Part shown: positions 53,428 to 62,358 of the stretch, piece after piece | Position numbering within the stretch: the stretch's first letter is position 1 | How the letters are laid out: each line of letters begins with the position of its first letter | From: Pseudobutyrivibrio ruminis AD2017 | Lineage (GTDB): Bacteria > Bacillota > Clostridia > Lachnospirales > Lachnospiraceae | Direction: 5' to 3' | Assembly: GCF_000424305.1 (NCBI RefSeq) | Contig: NZ_AUJQ01000003.1 | Span: 248,001-312,000, forward strand | DNA: 64,000 bases | The notes under the pieces: generated by a model | The model's database searches: none | What the model was told of the DNA's origin: nothing | What the model saw: the letters and a program-made list of their open reading frames with translations, nothing else | Translations under genes and position numbers: made by a program

Positions 53428-54255
53428 TTAGCCTTTCACAGCGCCTGCTGTAAGACCATCTACAATCTGATTTGAGAATGCGCAGTATACCACGATTGTT
53501 GGTATAATTGCGATGATGATGGCTGCAAACATCTGTGAGTAGTTTGTATTATAAGGTCCAACGAATTTTGAAAGAGAAACAGGAAGTGTTTTCTTCATAT
53601 CGTCAGATATAAATACCATTGCAAGTAATAGCTCGTTCCAGTTGCCTACGAATGTCATAAGGCCTGTAACGAAAAGTCCTGTCTTTCCAAGTGGAAGACA
53701 TACCTTAAAGAAAATCTGGTAAATTGATGCGCCGTCGATGCAGGCACTTTCAATAAGTTCGTTTGGCATTCCCTCGAAGAAACCAACCATGATGAAGATT
53801 GTGATTGGAAGAGAGAAGGTCAAATATGGAAGAATCAAACCTGTAAGGCTGTTTGATAAGCCGATCTTTGCAAAGCGTGTAAAAAGTGGAATCAATACGC
53901 AGTGTACAGGAATCATCATTCCGGTGAGGAAATAAACAAGTGCTGCATGTGAAAACTTCCAGCGTAATCTAGCGATGCCGAAGGCTGCCATGGAGCCGAT
54001 AATCATGCTGAGGATAAGTGTTATAACGCAGACAATGAATGAGTTAAGTGTTGCGATGCCAAGCTTTCCGGCTGTCCAGGCAAAGGTGAAGTTTTCAAAG
54101 GTTGGATTCTGTGGTAAAGCAAATGGAGCTGTGAAAATCTCCTTGTTTGTTTTGAATGCCACGTTAAAAGTCCAAAGTAGTGGCGCTAAATATAGCACTG
54201 CCATAAGCACCAAAAAGATATAAATAATAATTTTCCAAACTGATACTTTTTTCAT
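53428..54255 (-). CDS. Sugar ABC transporter permease (MalG type)
   Basis: 275 residues with six membrane spans and the EAA loop ELIESACIDGASIYQIFFKVCLPLG that contacts the ATPase. It forms the CUT1 channel with the MalF-type partner encoded 12 bases upstream. No ATPase gene is in the operon, as is common when one shared MsmK-type ATPase serves several importers. The cargo is inferred to be xylo- or arabino-oligosaccharides from the adjacent GH43 and nearby ara genes. Confidence 0.9.
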   Translation of the reverse strand: MKKVSVWKIIIYIFLVLMAVLYLAPLLWTFNVAFKTNKEIFTAPFALPQNPTFENFTFAWTAGKLGIATLNSFIVCVITLILSMIIGSMAAFGIARLRWKFSHAALVYFLTGMMIPVHCVLIPLFTRFAKIGLSNSLTGLILPYLTFSLPITIFIMVGFFEGMPNELIESACIDGASIYQIFFKVCLPLGKTGLFVTGLMTFVGNWNELLLAMVFISDDMKKTLPVSLSKFVGPYNTNYSQMFAAIIIAIIPTIVVYCAFSNQIVDGLTAGAVKG

Positions 54256-54267
54256 TTTTATGCCCTC

Positions 54268-55152
54268 CTACATTTCGTATTGCTCGGTTTTTACAACCTT
54301 ATTGATGAATAGTGTAACGAGGAGGCAAAGTATCAATAGAAGTACACCAATTGCACTGGCGTAGCCATATTTGAAATACTTAAAGCCCTGCTGATAAAGG
54401 TGTGTTGCAAGAACCTCTGTCTTGTGGTTTGGACCACCTTCGGTCATGTTGAAAATCATATCGAAGAACTTTAGTGAACCGATTGCGTTAAGTGACATTG
54501 CTGTTGCAACCATAGGGCGAACAAGTGGAAGAGTGATGTATCTAAAGCTCTTTGCCTTGCTGCAGCCATCGATGTAGCTTGCTTCGTATAATGATTTGCT
54601 GATACCTGATATCTGAGCCATGTAAAGCATCATTGACTGACCAACATATTGCCACAAAGCAACAAAGGCGATTACCCACATTGGAAGGATGATTGTGCCT
54701 TTTGTATCCATCAACCATAATGGGCCTTCAATTCCAAACTTCTGTAAAAGCTGGTTGATACCAAGCTTTGGACTGAAGATGAACATCCATAGCAAACCAA
54801 GTGCTGCTGATGAAAGTACGCATGGTAGATAGATGATGTTTTTGAAAAGGTTTCTTCCTTTATCTATATTGGTTAGAAGGGCTGCTAAAAACAGACCCAT
54901 AATAAGCTGAGTTACGCAGGAATAAATAAGAAAGAATACTGAGTTCTTTAATGCGATTTTCAGTGTCTTATCCTGAATCAATCCCTGATAATTTTTCAAT
55001 CCAACGAATTTTGCAGGAGTCAGTGCATTGTAGTCACAGAACGAATAATACACAGACTGACAAATTGGAATGAATAGAATAAAAGTAAATAATATAAATG
55101 CTGGAGCCATAAAGATGAATATGGCTTTTTTATTTCGTAATAATTTATCCAT
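54268..55152 (-). CDS. Sugar ABC transporter permease (MalF type)
   Basis: 294 residues, six membrane spans, with the EAA loop SKSLYEASYIDGCSKAKSFRYITLPLVRP. The N-terminus (LLRNKKAIFIFMAPAFILF) is typical of MalF/UgpA relatives. It lies between the binding-protein gene (97 bases upstream) and the MalG-type gene (12 bases downstream) on the minus strand. Confidence 0.9.
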   Translation of the reverse strand: MDKLLRNKKAIFIFMAPAFILFTFILFIPICQSVYYSFCDYNALTPAKFVGLKNYQGLIQDKTLKIALKNSVFFLIYSCVTQLIMGLFLAALLTNIDKGRNLFKNIIYLPCVLSSAALGLLWMFIFSPKLGINQLLQKFGIEGPLWLMDTKGTIILPMWVIAFVALWQYVGQSMMLYMAQISGISKSLYEASYIDGCSKAKSFRYITLPLVRPMVATAMSLNAIGSLKFFDMIFNMTEGGPNHKTEVLATHLYQQGFKYFKYGYASAIGVLLLILCLLVTLFINKVVKTEQYEM

Positions 55153-55190
55153 AACTAATCTTCCTTAAAAGCTGTGATTTTAGTAATAAG

Positions 55191-55240
55191 ATAGGGGCGC
55201 AGGCAAGTGCGCCCCTTTAAACAATAAAGGTATTAAAAGA
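55191..55240 (-). other. Intergenic hairpin between binding-protein and permease genes
   Basis: The run GGGGCGCAGGCAAGTGCGCCCC (22 bases, so only its arms are given: GGGGCGC and GCGCCCC) forms a strong hairpin between the binding-protein gene and the permease genes. Such hairpins often protect the upstream mRNA part and let the binding protein be made in excess. Confidence 0.5.
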
Positions 55241-55249
55241 AAAAGAAAG

Positions 55250-56539
55250 TTATCTGCAATTTGCGTTGTAGAATTCTTCCATATCGGTAGCAGCCTCAGC
55301 TGGTGTCATATCACCAAGGAATACTGATACCATTGTGTCATCGAAGTGTGAGCCTGTCTCTGTTGTAGGCATTGACTCGTTGTAGAATCCGAATGTACCC
55401 TTTGCGTTCTCAAAGATGTCCATAACGTAAGCAAGCTGTGCAGGAGCTTTTGAAGCATCGTACTCAACCTTTGTTACAGGAATCTTTCCACCAACCTCTG
55501 CTGTGTACTTCTGAGCTGTGTCATCTGTAAAGTACTTCATGAAAGCTGCGCAAGCCTCTGGGCACTTTGTAGAAGAGCTCATGCAAAGTGAATCTGACTT
55601 AGCGATAAGTCTTTCACAACCTGGGAACTGGAATACACCACATTTAGATTCGAAATCTGGGTTTTCACCGTTAATCTGGCCGATTGCCCATGAACCCTGG
55701 ATAAGGATAGCAGCTTCTTCGTTGTAGAAGTTTGCTGTAGCTACATCGTTTGTGTCACCAGCTGCTGTTGGCTGGAAGTATTTTGAAAGCTCAAGGAGCT
55801 TGTCAGCTGCTGCTTCAAGCTTTCCATCTTCCCAAGAAGCGCTTCCATCTGCAAGCTTAGCAAGGTCAACGCCTTCTTCCTCACAAAGGTAACCAGCTAC
55901 CATTGATAAGCACCAAGCTGTACCAGCTGAAATTGTGATTGGTGTGTAACCAGCCTTCTGAAGCTTGTCGCAAGCTGTAAGCATTTCATCCCAGTTTGTA
56001 GGAACGTCAACGCCTGCATCTTCAAACATCTCTGTGTTGTAGAAGCAGCAAGCTGCAGCTGTGTTAAGAGGTACTGCATAAATCTTGCCATCGTATGTTT
56101 GCTGTGTGAATACTGCATCACTTGTAAATGTATCTTTCCATCCGTCTGCATCAAGATAATCATCAAGTGGAGCAGCAATGCCAGGAGCTACATAATCTGT
56201 AAGCTGTGGTCCTGGGCTGACAATAAATACATCAGGTGTTTCCCCAGCAGCAACTAATGCATTTAACTTGTCGTAGTACTCTTCAAGGTTTGTAGTAACA
56301 ACATTTACGTGATACTTACCTTCGTAATCTTTGTTGAATCTTTCTACGTTCTCCTTGTAACCAAGAGAGATAAGATCCTGTGTTGCATCCAGGTCATCCC
56401 AGAACATCCATGTGATTTCCTGAACCCCATCGCCGCCTGAAGAAGCTGAGTCTCCAGAACCGCTAGCGCCACCGCATCCAGTGAATAAAGATGCAGCCAT
56501 GATTGTTGACAGAAGTGTTGCTAAAATCTTTTTTTTCAT
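55250..56539 (-). CDS. Sugar ABC transporter substrate-binding lipoprotein
   Basis: 429 residues from the ATG whose first base is 56539, eight bases after AAGGAG; a TTG further upstream overlaps that site. A lipoprotein signal peptide (KKKILATLLSTIMAASLFTGC) puts the lipidated cysteine at about residue 22. It is followed by a Gly/Ser linker and a CUT1-type binding protein fold (EITWMFWDD, AAGETPDVFIV, GSWAIGQI). It captures the sugar outside the cell for the two permeases encoded downstream. AAATGTAACAT at 56602 is shared with the LacI-GH32 region. The AraC gene is divergent. Confidence 0.9.
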   Translation of the reverse strand: MKKKILATLLSTIMAASLFTGCGGASGSGDSASSGGDGVQEITWMFWDDLDATQDLISLGYKENVERFNKDYEGKYHVNVVTTNLEEYYDKLNALVAAGETPDVFIVSPGPQLTDYVAPGIAAPLDDYLDADGWKDTFTSDAVFTQQTYDGKIYAVPLNTAAACCFYNTEMFEDAGVDVPTNWDEMLTACDKLQKAGYTPITISAGTAWCLSMVAGYLCEEEGVDLAKLADGSASWEDGKLEAAADKLLELSKYFQPTAAGDTNDVATANFYNEEAAILIQGSWAIGQINGENPDFESKCGVFQFPGCERLIAKSDSLCMSSSTKCPEACAAFMKYFTDDTAQKYTAEVGGKIPVTKVEYDASKAPAQLAYVMDIFENAKGTFGFYNESMPTTETGSHFDDTMVSVFLGDMTPAEAATDMEEFYNANCR

Positions 56540-56855
56540 TCCCGTTCTCCTTTGCAAATAGATTTGATGAACCCCAATCCATCATGAATTTCTTATGGTT
56601 TAAATGTAACATAGGAAATGTGGTGGTTCTTTTAAATTGTTGTTTTTTGATTATCAATTCTTGCTGCGAAAAACTGTTGCAAAATTGGCATGTTGTTTAA
56701 CATAACCTAAAATAAAAGCCAAAAATAGTGCAATGTTAATAAATTAGTAAAGGAGAGATAACTTAAATCTAAAATAAATCTTGCAATTTTTTGGAATAAG
56801 AGCAACAATTAATAAAAGCAATAATTGCTATTTTTTGCTGAGAAGGGATAATGTT
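56540..56855. promoter_or_regulatory. Divergent control region of the ABC importer and AraC gene
   Basis: AT-rich region between two divergent starts. AAATGTAACAT (56602-56612) matches the two palindromes near the LacI gene. No clear AraC half-site repeat could be assigned by eye, and no gene is seen. Confidence 0.45.
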
Positions 56856-57740
56856 ATGATAGAATCACTTGATGGTATTTTCGAGACCGTAAATTATAAA
56901 AAAAGTACGAATCTTAAGCTTTATGACAACGTTCAATATGAGGATTATCCGATGCATTGGCATCCAGCTTTGGAGATAATTATGCCAGTACAGAACGGTT
57001 ATGTTATGAAGTTTTCTAACTCCACTGTGGAGCTTAGGGAAAAGGATATTTGCATTATCTGCCCAGGCTGCATTCACGGAATCAGCGCCCCAACTACTGG
57101 TCGACGTATTATTTTCCAACCTAACACTACGTATTTACGATATATGAAAGAGGTAGAGGTTCTTATATCCTTGCTTTCGCCTTATACGGTTATCACGCCT
57201 GAGGAATATCCTGAGATTCATAGCACATTGGTGGAGACATTAATTGAAATCAGAGAAGAATACTTACTTGGTAATTCTTATGCAGAGGTGGATATTTACA
57301 GCAAGTTTTTGAATATGCTTGTTTTGATAGGTAAAAATTACACAGCTCCAAGCAATAAGGTAAATGACATAGGGGCTGGCACAAGAGAGGATTACGCATC
57401 TAAGTTTTTGCAGATTTGCGATTACGTTAACGCACATTGCACAGAGGATTTGAAGCTTAATGATGTGGCTGACATGAGCGGCTTCAGCAAGTTCTATTTT
57501 GAAAGATTGTTTAAACAGTTCACAGGAATAAGCTTTTATAAATATGTTAATCAAAAAAGAATTGCAAGGGCGCAGGAGCTTTTGATAGAGCCTGGCAACT
57601 CAGTAACAGATGTTGCTCTTAACTGCGGCTTCATGTCCATATCTTCATTTATTAGAATGTTCAAGCTACAAACAGGTTGTACACCAACTGAGTATAAAAA
57701 CATGTATTGGAGCACTGAACAAAAGACGATGATTAGATAA
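56856..57740 (+). CDS. AraC-family regulator with cupin sensor domain
   Basis: 294 residues from the ATG at 56856 (GAAGGGA site); the frame is open further upstream but without a ribosome site. The N-terminal cupin has YPMHWHPALEIIMPVQNGYVMKF and KDICIICPGCIHGI, typical of sugar-sensing AraC proteins. The C-terminal region has two helix-turn-helix units (LNDVADMSGFSKFYFERLFKQF and VTDVALNCGFMSISSFIRMFK) and TGCTPTEYKNMY. It is divergent from the ABC importer and upstream of araA, so it may activate both. Confidence 0.88.
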   Translation: MIESLDGIFETVNYKKSTNLKLYDNVQYEDYPMHWHPALEIIMPVQNGYVMKFSNSTVELREKDICIICPGCIHGISAPTTGRRIIFQPNTTYLRYMKEVEVLISLLSPYTVITPEEYPEIHSTLVETLIEIREEYLLGNSYAEVDIYSKFLNMLVLIGKNYTAPSNKVNDIGAGTREDYASKFLQICDYVNAHCTEDLKLNDVADMSGFSKFYFERLFKQFTGISFYKYVNQKRIARAQELLIEPGNSVTDVALNCGFMSISSFIRMFKLQTGCTPTEYKNMYWSTEQKTMIR

Positions 57741-57819
57741 TCACGCAAACTTGTACACCTCGAAACATACATGTACACACTACTTAAAACCGCAACAAAA
57801 CTGAATATAAGCTTTTATA

Positions 57820-57862
57820 AATACAACTTGTGCATATTAGTGAACAAGTTGTATTTTTATTG
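57820..57862 (+). terminator. Terminator or attenuator between araC-type gene and araA
   Basis: Perfect 12-bp arms AATACAACTTGT and ACAAGTTGTATT with a 12-base loop, followed by TTTTATTG. Upstream, TGTACAC occurs twice 20 bp apart (57752-57779), possible operator half-sites. Confidence 0.65.
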
Positions 57863-57897
57863 TAACAGTTAAGTTTTTCAAAGCGGAGGGTAATAGA

Positions 57898-59397
57898 ATG
57901 AAGACACAGTTAAACTACAAGTTTTGGTTCTGTACTGGTTCTCAGGACCTGTACGGTGACGAGTGCTTAGAGCACGTTGCAGCACATTCAAAGGAAATCG
58001 TTGATTGCCTTAACAAGTCAGGCAGACTTCCTTTTGAAGTTGTTTGGAAGCCAACAATGATTACAAACGAAGTAATCAGACGCACATTTAACGAGGCAAA
58101 CAATGACCCAACTTGTGCTGGTGTAATCACATGGATGCACACATTCTCACCAGCAAAGTCATGGATTTTAGGACATCAGGAGTACAGAAAGCCACTTTGC
58201 CATCTTCACACACAGTACAACCGTGAAATTCCATACGAGACAATGGACATGGATTTCATGAATGAAAATCAGGCAGCACACGGCGACAGAGAATACGCTC
58301 ACATCCTTTCACGAATGGGTATCGAGAGAAAGACAATCGTAGGCTACTGGCAGGATGCTGAGGTTCAGGAGAAGCTTGCATCTTGGATGCGTACAGCAGT
58401 AGGTGTTGTAGAATCCAGCCACATTCGCGTTATGCGTGTAGCTGATAACATGAGAAACGTTGCAGTTACAGAAGGTGATAAGGTAGAGGCTCAGCTTAAG
58501 TTCGGTTGGGAAGTAGATGCTTACCCAGTAAATGAAATCGCACAGGCTGTTGAGGCTGTATCTCAGTCAGATGTAAATGTACTTGTTGATGAGTACTATG
58601 ATAAATATGATATCTGCCTTGAGGGTAGAGATCCAGAAGAGTTCAAGAAGCATGTTGCGGTTCAGGCACAGATCGAGCTTGGATTTGAGAGATTCTTAGA
58701 GGAGAAGAATTATCAGGCAATTGTTACACACTTTGGTGACCTTGGTTCACTTAAGCAGCTTCCAGGTCTTGCAATCCAAAGATTAATGGAAAAGGGCTAT
58801 GGCTTCGGTGCTGAAGGTGACTGGAAGGTTGCAGCTATGGTTCGCCTCATGAAGATTATGACAACAGGCATCAAGGATGCTAAGGGCACATCAATGCTTG
58901 AGGATTACACATACAACCTTGTAAAGGGTAAGGAAGGTATTATCCAGGCTCACATGCTTGAGGTTTGTCCTTCACTTGCAGCAGAAAAGCCTCAGATTAA
59001 GGTTCAGCCACTTTCAATGGGTGATAGAGAAGATCCAGCTCGTCTTGTATTCCAGTCAAAGGAAGGCAAGGGTATTGCAACATCCCTCATCGATCTTGGC
59101 GACAGATTCCGTCTCATCATTCAGGATGTAGATTGCAAGAAGGTAGAAAAGCCACTTCCAAAGCTTCCTACAGCAATCAACTTCTGGACACCACAGCCAG
59201 ATTTCTACACAGGAACAGAGGCATGGCTCCTTGCAGGTGGCGCACATCATACAGCATTCTCTTATGACCTTACTGCAGAGCAGATGGGTGATTGGGCAGC
59301 TGCTATGGGCATCGAGGCTGTATTTATTGATAAGGATACAAAGATTCGTGATTTCAAGCGTGACCTTGCACTTGGAAATCTTGTATACAGAAAGTAA
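57898..59397 (+). CDS. araA: L-arabinose isomerase
   Basis: 499 residues, the normal length. FWFCTGSQDLYGDE at the start, WMHTFSPAKSWI, HLHTQYNREIPY and FGAEGDWKVAAMVR are family hallmarks. Metal-binding residues are expected in the last motif (Glu) and in GGAHHTAFS near the C-terminus (His). It converts L-arabinose to L-ribulose in the cytosol. First gene of an operon with a transaldolase-like gene, araB and araD. Good GGAGGG site. Confidence 0.96.
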   Translation: MKTQLNYKFWFCTGSQDLYGDECLEHVAAHSKEIVDCLNKSGRLPFEVVWKPTMITNEVIRRTFNEANNDPTCAGVITWMHTFSPAKSWILGHQEYRKPLCHLHTQYNREIPYETMDMDFMNENQAAHGDREYAHILSRMGIERKTIVGYWQDAEVQEKLASWMRTAVGVVESSHIRVMRVADNMRNVAVTEGDKVEAQLKFGWEVDAYPVNEIAQAVEAVSQSDVNVLVDEYYDKYDICLEGRDPEEFKKHVAVQAQIELGFERFLEEKNYQAIVTHFGDLGSLKQLPGLAIQRLMEKGYGFGAEGDWKVAAMVRLMKIMTTGIKDAKGTSMLEDYTYNLVKGKEGIIQAHMLEVCPSLAAEKPQIKVQPLSMGDREDPARLVFQSKEGKGIATSLIDLGDRFRLIIQDVDCKKVEKPLPKLPTAINFWTPQPDFYTGTEAWLLAGGAHHTAFSYDLTAEQMGDWAAAMGIEAVFIDKDTKIRDFKRDLALGNLVYRK

Positions 59398-59560
59398 TCC
59401 TGCTGGTCGTTGAGTTATTGAAGTAAAAATTGTGCCATTACAAAGTCATTTATTTGATTGAAGCCACAAAGCAAAACATATACACTTTAATTAGTGTGAA
59501 GCAGTAACGCTTTCATGAGTAATTAATGTATTGGCATGGCCAAAGAAAGAAGGAGAAAAA

Positions 59561-60217
59561 ATGAAGTTATTCGTTGATACTGGAAAAATCGAGGACATTA
59601 GAAAGGCAAATGAATTAGGAGTTATCTGTGGTGTTACAACAAACCCATCTCTTATTGCAAAAGAGGGTGGACGTAGCCAGGAAGAAATCCTTAAGGAAAT
59701 TGCTTCTATCGTAGATGGCCCTATCTCAGGTGAGGTTAAGGCTACAACAGTTGATGCTGAGGGCATGATTAAGGAAGGCCGTGAAATCGCAGCTCTTCAT
59801 CCAAACATGATTGTAAAGATTCCTATGACACTTGAAGGTCTTAAGGCTGTTAAGGTTCTTTCAGCTGAGGGAATTAAGACAAACGTAACACTTATCTTTT
59901 CAGCAAACCAGGCTATTCTTGCTGCAAATGCTGGTGCTACATACGTTTCGCCATTCCTTGGACGTCTTGATGATATCAACCAGCCAGGTATCGAGCTTAT
60001 CCGCGATATCGCTGACATCTTCGACATCTACGGATACGAGACAGAAATCATCGCTGCATCAATCCGCAACCCAATCCACGTTCACGATTGTGCACTTGCA
60101 GGCGCTGATATTGCAACTGTACCATACAAGGTAATCGAGCAGATGGCTGTTCATCCACTTACAACAGCTGGTATCGAAAAGTTCCAGAAGGACTACATCG
60201 CCGTATTTGGTGAGTAA
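59561..60217 (+). CDS. Transaldolase-like / fructose-6-phosphate aldolase
   Basis: 218 residues from the ATG at 59561 after AAGGAG. Small single-barrel transaldolase: [33 protein letters not shown], the Schiff-base lysine in MIVKIPMT, and [15 protein letters not shown]. This short type covers both transaldolase and fructose-6-phosphate aldolase; in Firmicutes it usually serves the non-oxidative pentose phosphate pathway. Placed between araA and araB, it would help convert xylulose-5-phosphate made by AraD. A structured RNA element follows its stop. Confidence 0.9.
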   Translation: MKLFVDTGKIEDIRKANELGVICGVTTNPSLIAKEGGRSQEEILKEIASIVDGPISGEVKATTVDAEGMIKEGREIAALHPNMIVKIPMTLEGLKAVKVLSAEGIKTNVTLIFSANQAILAANAGATYVSPFLGRLDDINQPGIELIRDIADIFDIYGYETEIIAASIRNPIHVHDCALAGADIATVPYKVIEQMAVHPLTTAGIEKFQKDYIAVFGE

Positions 60218-60225
60218 TCGTTTTA

Positions 60226-60495
60226 GCGCGACCTCGTAGTTTTTCATGCTCCCGGAAGCCATCTCCCATTGGAAAGCAACAGAAACTCCCCGCCGGCGTG
60301 GGTCCCCTCTGTTGCTTTCCATGGGGCCCTCTTCCTCGCGCTTGCCAAGGTTATGTGGTCGCGCATTTATAATTATACGAAGTATAAATAGCCTGTAGCT
60401 ATCAAGCTCTGAGAGTTTCCGTAGGAGACATGTAGTCGACGAAGGAAATACTCAGGCTTGAGAGCGTAACAGGCGAGAGAATACCTAGGGGGAAT
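60226..60495 (+). ncRNA. Two-domain structured RNA element upstream of araB (copy X)
   Basis: Domain 1 is closed by GCGCGACC/GGTCGCGC (60226-60364), has TGCTCCCG and CGCGCTTGCCAAGGTT, and holds a 14-bp hairpin TGGAAAGCAACAGA/TCTGTTGCTTTCCA. Domain 2 is closed by GCCTGT/ACAGGC (60391-60474) with inner helices CAAGC/GCTTG, a third helix and an apical GAC-ATGTA-GTC hairpin. The same order is found before araD with compensatory changes. The element ends at the araB ribosome site, which suggests control of translation or mRNA processing. Confidence 0.75.
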
Positions 60496-60501
60496 TTGCG
60501 A

Positions 60502-62097
60502 ATGAATATAAATGAGATGATTGCTGAGGGCAAGAAAACTGCCCTTGGTATTGAGTTCGGATCAACACGTATTAAGGCGGTTTTGGTTGATGCGGAGAAT
60601 AAGGTGCTTGCTCAGGGAGACCATGAGTGGGAGAACCATTTAGATAATGGCATCTGGACATATCCTCTTGAAGAGGTATGGGCTGGCGTGCAGGATTGCT
60701 ACGCAAAGCTTAAGAAGGATGTTAATGACAAATATGATGTGAAGCTTACAAAGATTGGTGCCATCGGATTTTCAGCAATGATGCATGGATATCTTGCATT
60801 CGATAAGGATGATAATCTTTTGGTTCCATTTAGAACATGGAGAAATACAATCACAGGTGAGGCTGCAGCTGAGCTTTCTAAGGAGCTTAACTTTAACATG
60901 CCTCAGCGCTGGAGTATTTCACATTACTACCAGTGCATCTTAAACAATGAGCCACATGTTAAAAATGTAGCTTACTTTATGACACTTGCAGTATATGTTC
61001 ACTACAAGATGACAGGCCGCAAGGTTGCAGGCGTTGGTGAAGCATCAGGTATGTTCCCAATTGATTCAAAGACTTGCCAGTACGATAAGGCAATGCTTGA
61101 AAAGTTCAATAAGCTTGCAAATGCTCACGGCATTACTACAAAGGTAGAGGATTTACTACCAGAGGTACTTGTAGCAGGTGATGATGCAGGTACTCTTACA
61201 GCTGAGGGCGCAAAGCTTCTTGATCCAACAGGCGAACTTGAGCCAGGCTGCCCACTTGCTCCACCAGAAGGTGATGCAGGTACAGGTATGGTTGCTACAA
61301 ACGCTGTTTCGGCAGGAACAGGTAATGTATCAGCTGGTACATCGGTATTCTCAATGGTTGTACTTGATAAGCCACTTTCTAAGCCATACGAAGAAATCGA
61401 TATGGTTACAACACCAACAGGTGAGGCTGTTGCAATGGTTCACTGCAACAACTGTACATCAGACCTTAATTCTTGGATTGGAATTTTCAAGGAGTTTGCA
61501 GATGCATTCGGCGTAGATATTTCTATGAATGATATCTATGGAACACTTTACCGCAAGGCTCTTACAGAGGATGCTAACTGTGGCGGCGTTGTTTCATTTA
61601 ACTACTTCGGTGGTGAGCCAGTAGTTGGCGTAAACGAAGGACGCCCAATGGTTGTTCGTAAGCCAGATGCAAAGTTTACACTTGCAAACTTTATGCGTTC
61701 AAATCTTTACGGAGCACTCGGTGTTCTAAAGATTGGTAACGATATCCTTCTTAAGGAAGAGAAGGTTTCTATCAAGTCTATTACAGGACACGGCGGATTC
61801 TTTAAGACAAAGGGCGTAGGCCAGTCTGTACTTGCAGCTGCACTTAATGCACCAATCACTGTAATGGCAACAGCTGGCGAAGGCGGCGCTTGGGGTATGG
61901 CAGTACTTGCAAACTACTGCATCCGCGACGACAAGAGCCAGAAGCTTCAGTCATACCTTGATGAAAAGGTATTCGCAGGACAGGAATCTACAACAATGGA
62001 ACCAGACCCAGAAATGGTTAAGGGCTACGACGAGTGGATTGCAGAATACAAGAAGGCGCTTAAAGCCGAGGCATGCGCCGTAGCGGAATGGCGATAG
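60502..62097 (+). CDS. araB: FGGY-family ribulokinase/xylulokinase-like sugar kinase
   Basis: 531 residues from the ATG at 60502, nine bases after AGGGGG; a TTG two codons earlier is too close. FGGY fold with phosphate-1 motif LGIEFGSTRIKAVLVD, FSAMMHGYLAFD, adenosine-site region SAGTGNVSAGTSVFSM and C-terminal GHGGFFKTKGVGQSVLAAAL. It phosphorylates L-ribulose to L-ribulose-5-phosphate. It belongs to the shorter, XylB-related AraB type, so specificity rests on its place between araA and araD. It follows the transaldolase gene after a 284-base gap filled by a structured RNA element. Confidence 0.88.
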   Translation: MNINEMIAEGKKTALGIEFGSTRIKAVLVDAENKVLAQGDHEWENHLDNGIWTYPLEEVWAGVQDCYAKLKKDVNDKYDVKLTKIGAIGFSAMMHGYLAFDKDDNLLVPFRTWRNTITGEAAAELSKELNFNMPQRWSISHYYQCILNNEPHVKNVAYFMTLAVYVHYKMTGRKVAGVGEASGMFPIDSKTCQYDKAMLEKFNKLANAHGITTKVEDLLPEVLVAGDDAGTLTAEGAKLLDPTGELEPGCPLAPPEGDAGTGMVATNAVSAGTGNVSAGTSVFSMVVLDKPLSKPYEEIDMVTTPTGEAVAMVHCNNCTSDLNSWIGIFKEFADAFGVDISMNDIYGTLYRKALTEDANCGGVVSFNYFGGEPVVGVNEGRPMVVRKPDAKFTLANFMRSNLYGALGVLKIGNDILLKEEKVSIKSITGHGGFFKTKGVGQSVLAAALNAPITVMATAGEGGAWGMAVLANYCIRDDKSQKLQSYLDEKVFAGQESTTMEPDPEMVKGYDEWIAEYKKALKAEACAVAEWR

Positions 62098-62112
62098 TGT
62101 ACTAATTGCTAC

Positions 62113-62345
62113 GCGGCACTGAAGAACTCCGTGCTCCCGCAGGGCACCCCTCGTACTCGAGCTAGGCAACTTTCCGCTTCGCGGCTCCCTCCTAGCTCGG
62201 CACGATACTTCCCTGCTCGCGCTCGCCAAGGTTGAGTTGCCGCTCAGATATTAGATGAGTCCGTAGGTAACAAGCTATTATATTTCTCAAGAGAGGCGTG
62301 TTGCCGAACGGAGAAATATAATGCTTGTGACCGTAACGGACGGAC
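62113..62345 (+). ncRNA. Two-domain structured RNA element upstream of araD (copy Y)
   Basis: Domain 1 is closed by GCGGCA/TGCCGC (62113-62243), with GTGCTCCCG and CTCGCGCTCGCCAAGGTT and an inner hairpin GAGCTAGG/CCTAGCTC. Domain 2 is closed by GTCCGT/ACGGAC (62259-62341), then CAAGC/GCTTG, a 12-bp ATTATATTTCTC/GAGAAATATAAT helix and apical GGC-GTGTT-GCC. Compared with copy X, helices are kept while bases change in pairs. It ends at the araD ribosome site. Confidence 0.75.
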
Positions 62346-62358
62346 TAGGAGAGATAAG

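Noticed and set aside
60226-60495. Simple Rho-independent terminator before araB
   Set aside because: The element has several long-range helices, lacks a T run and shows paired changes against the araD copy.
62259-62345. Hammerhead ribozyme (GATGAGTCCGT resembles its core)
   Set aside because: The GAAA core strand is missing and the araB copy does not keep the similarity.
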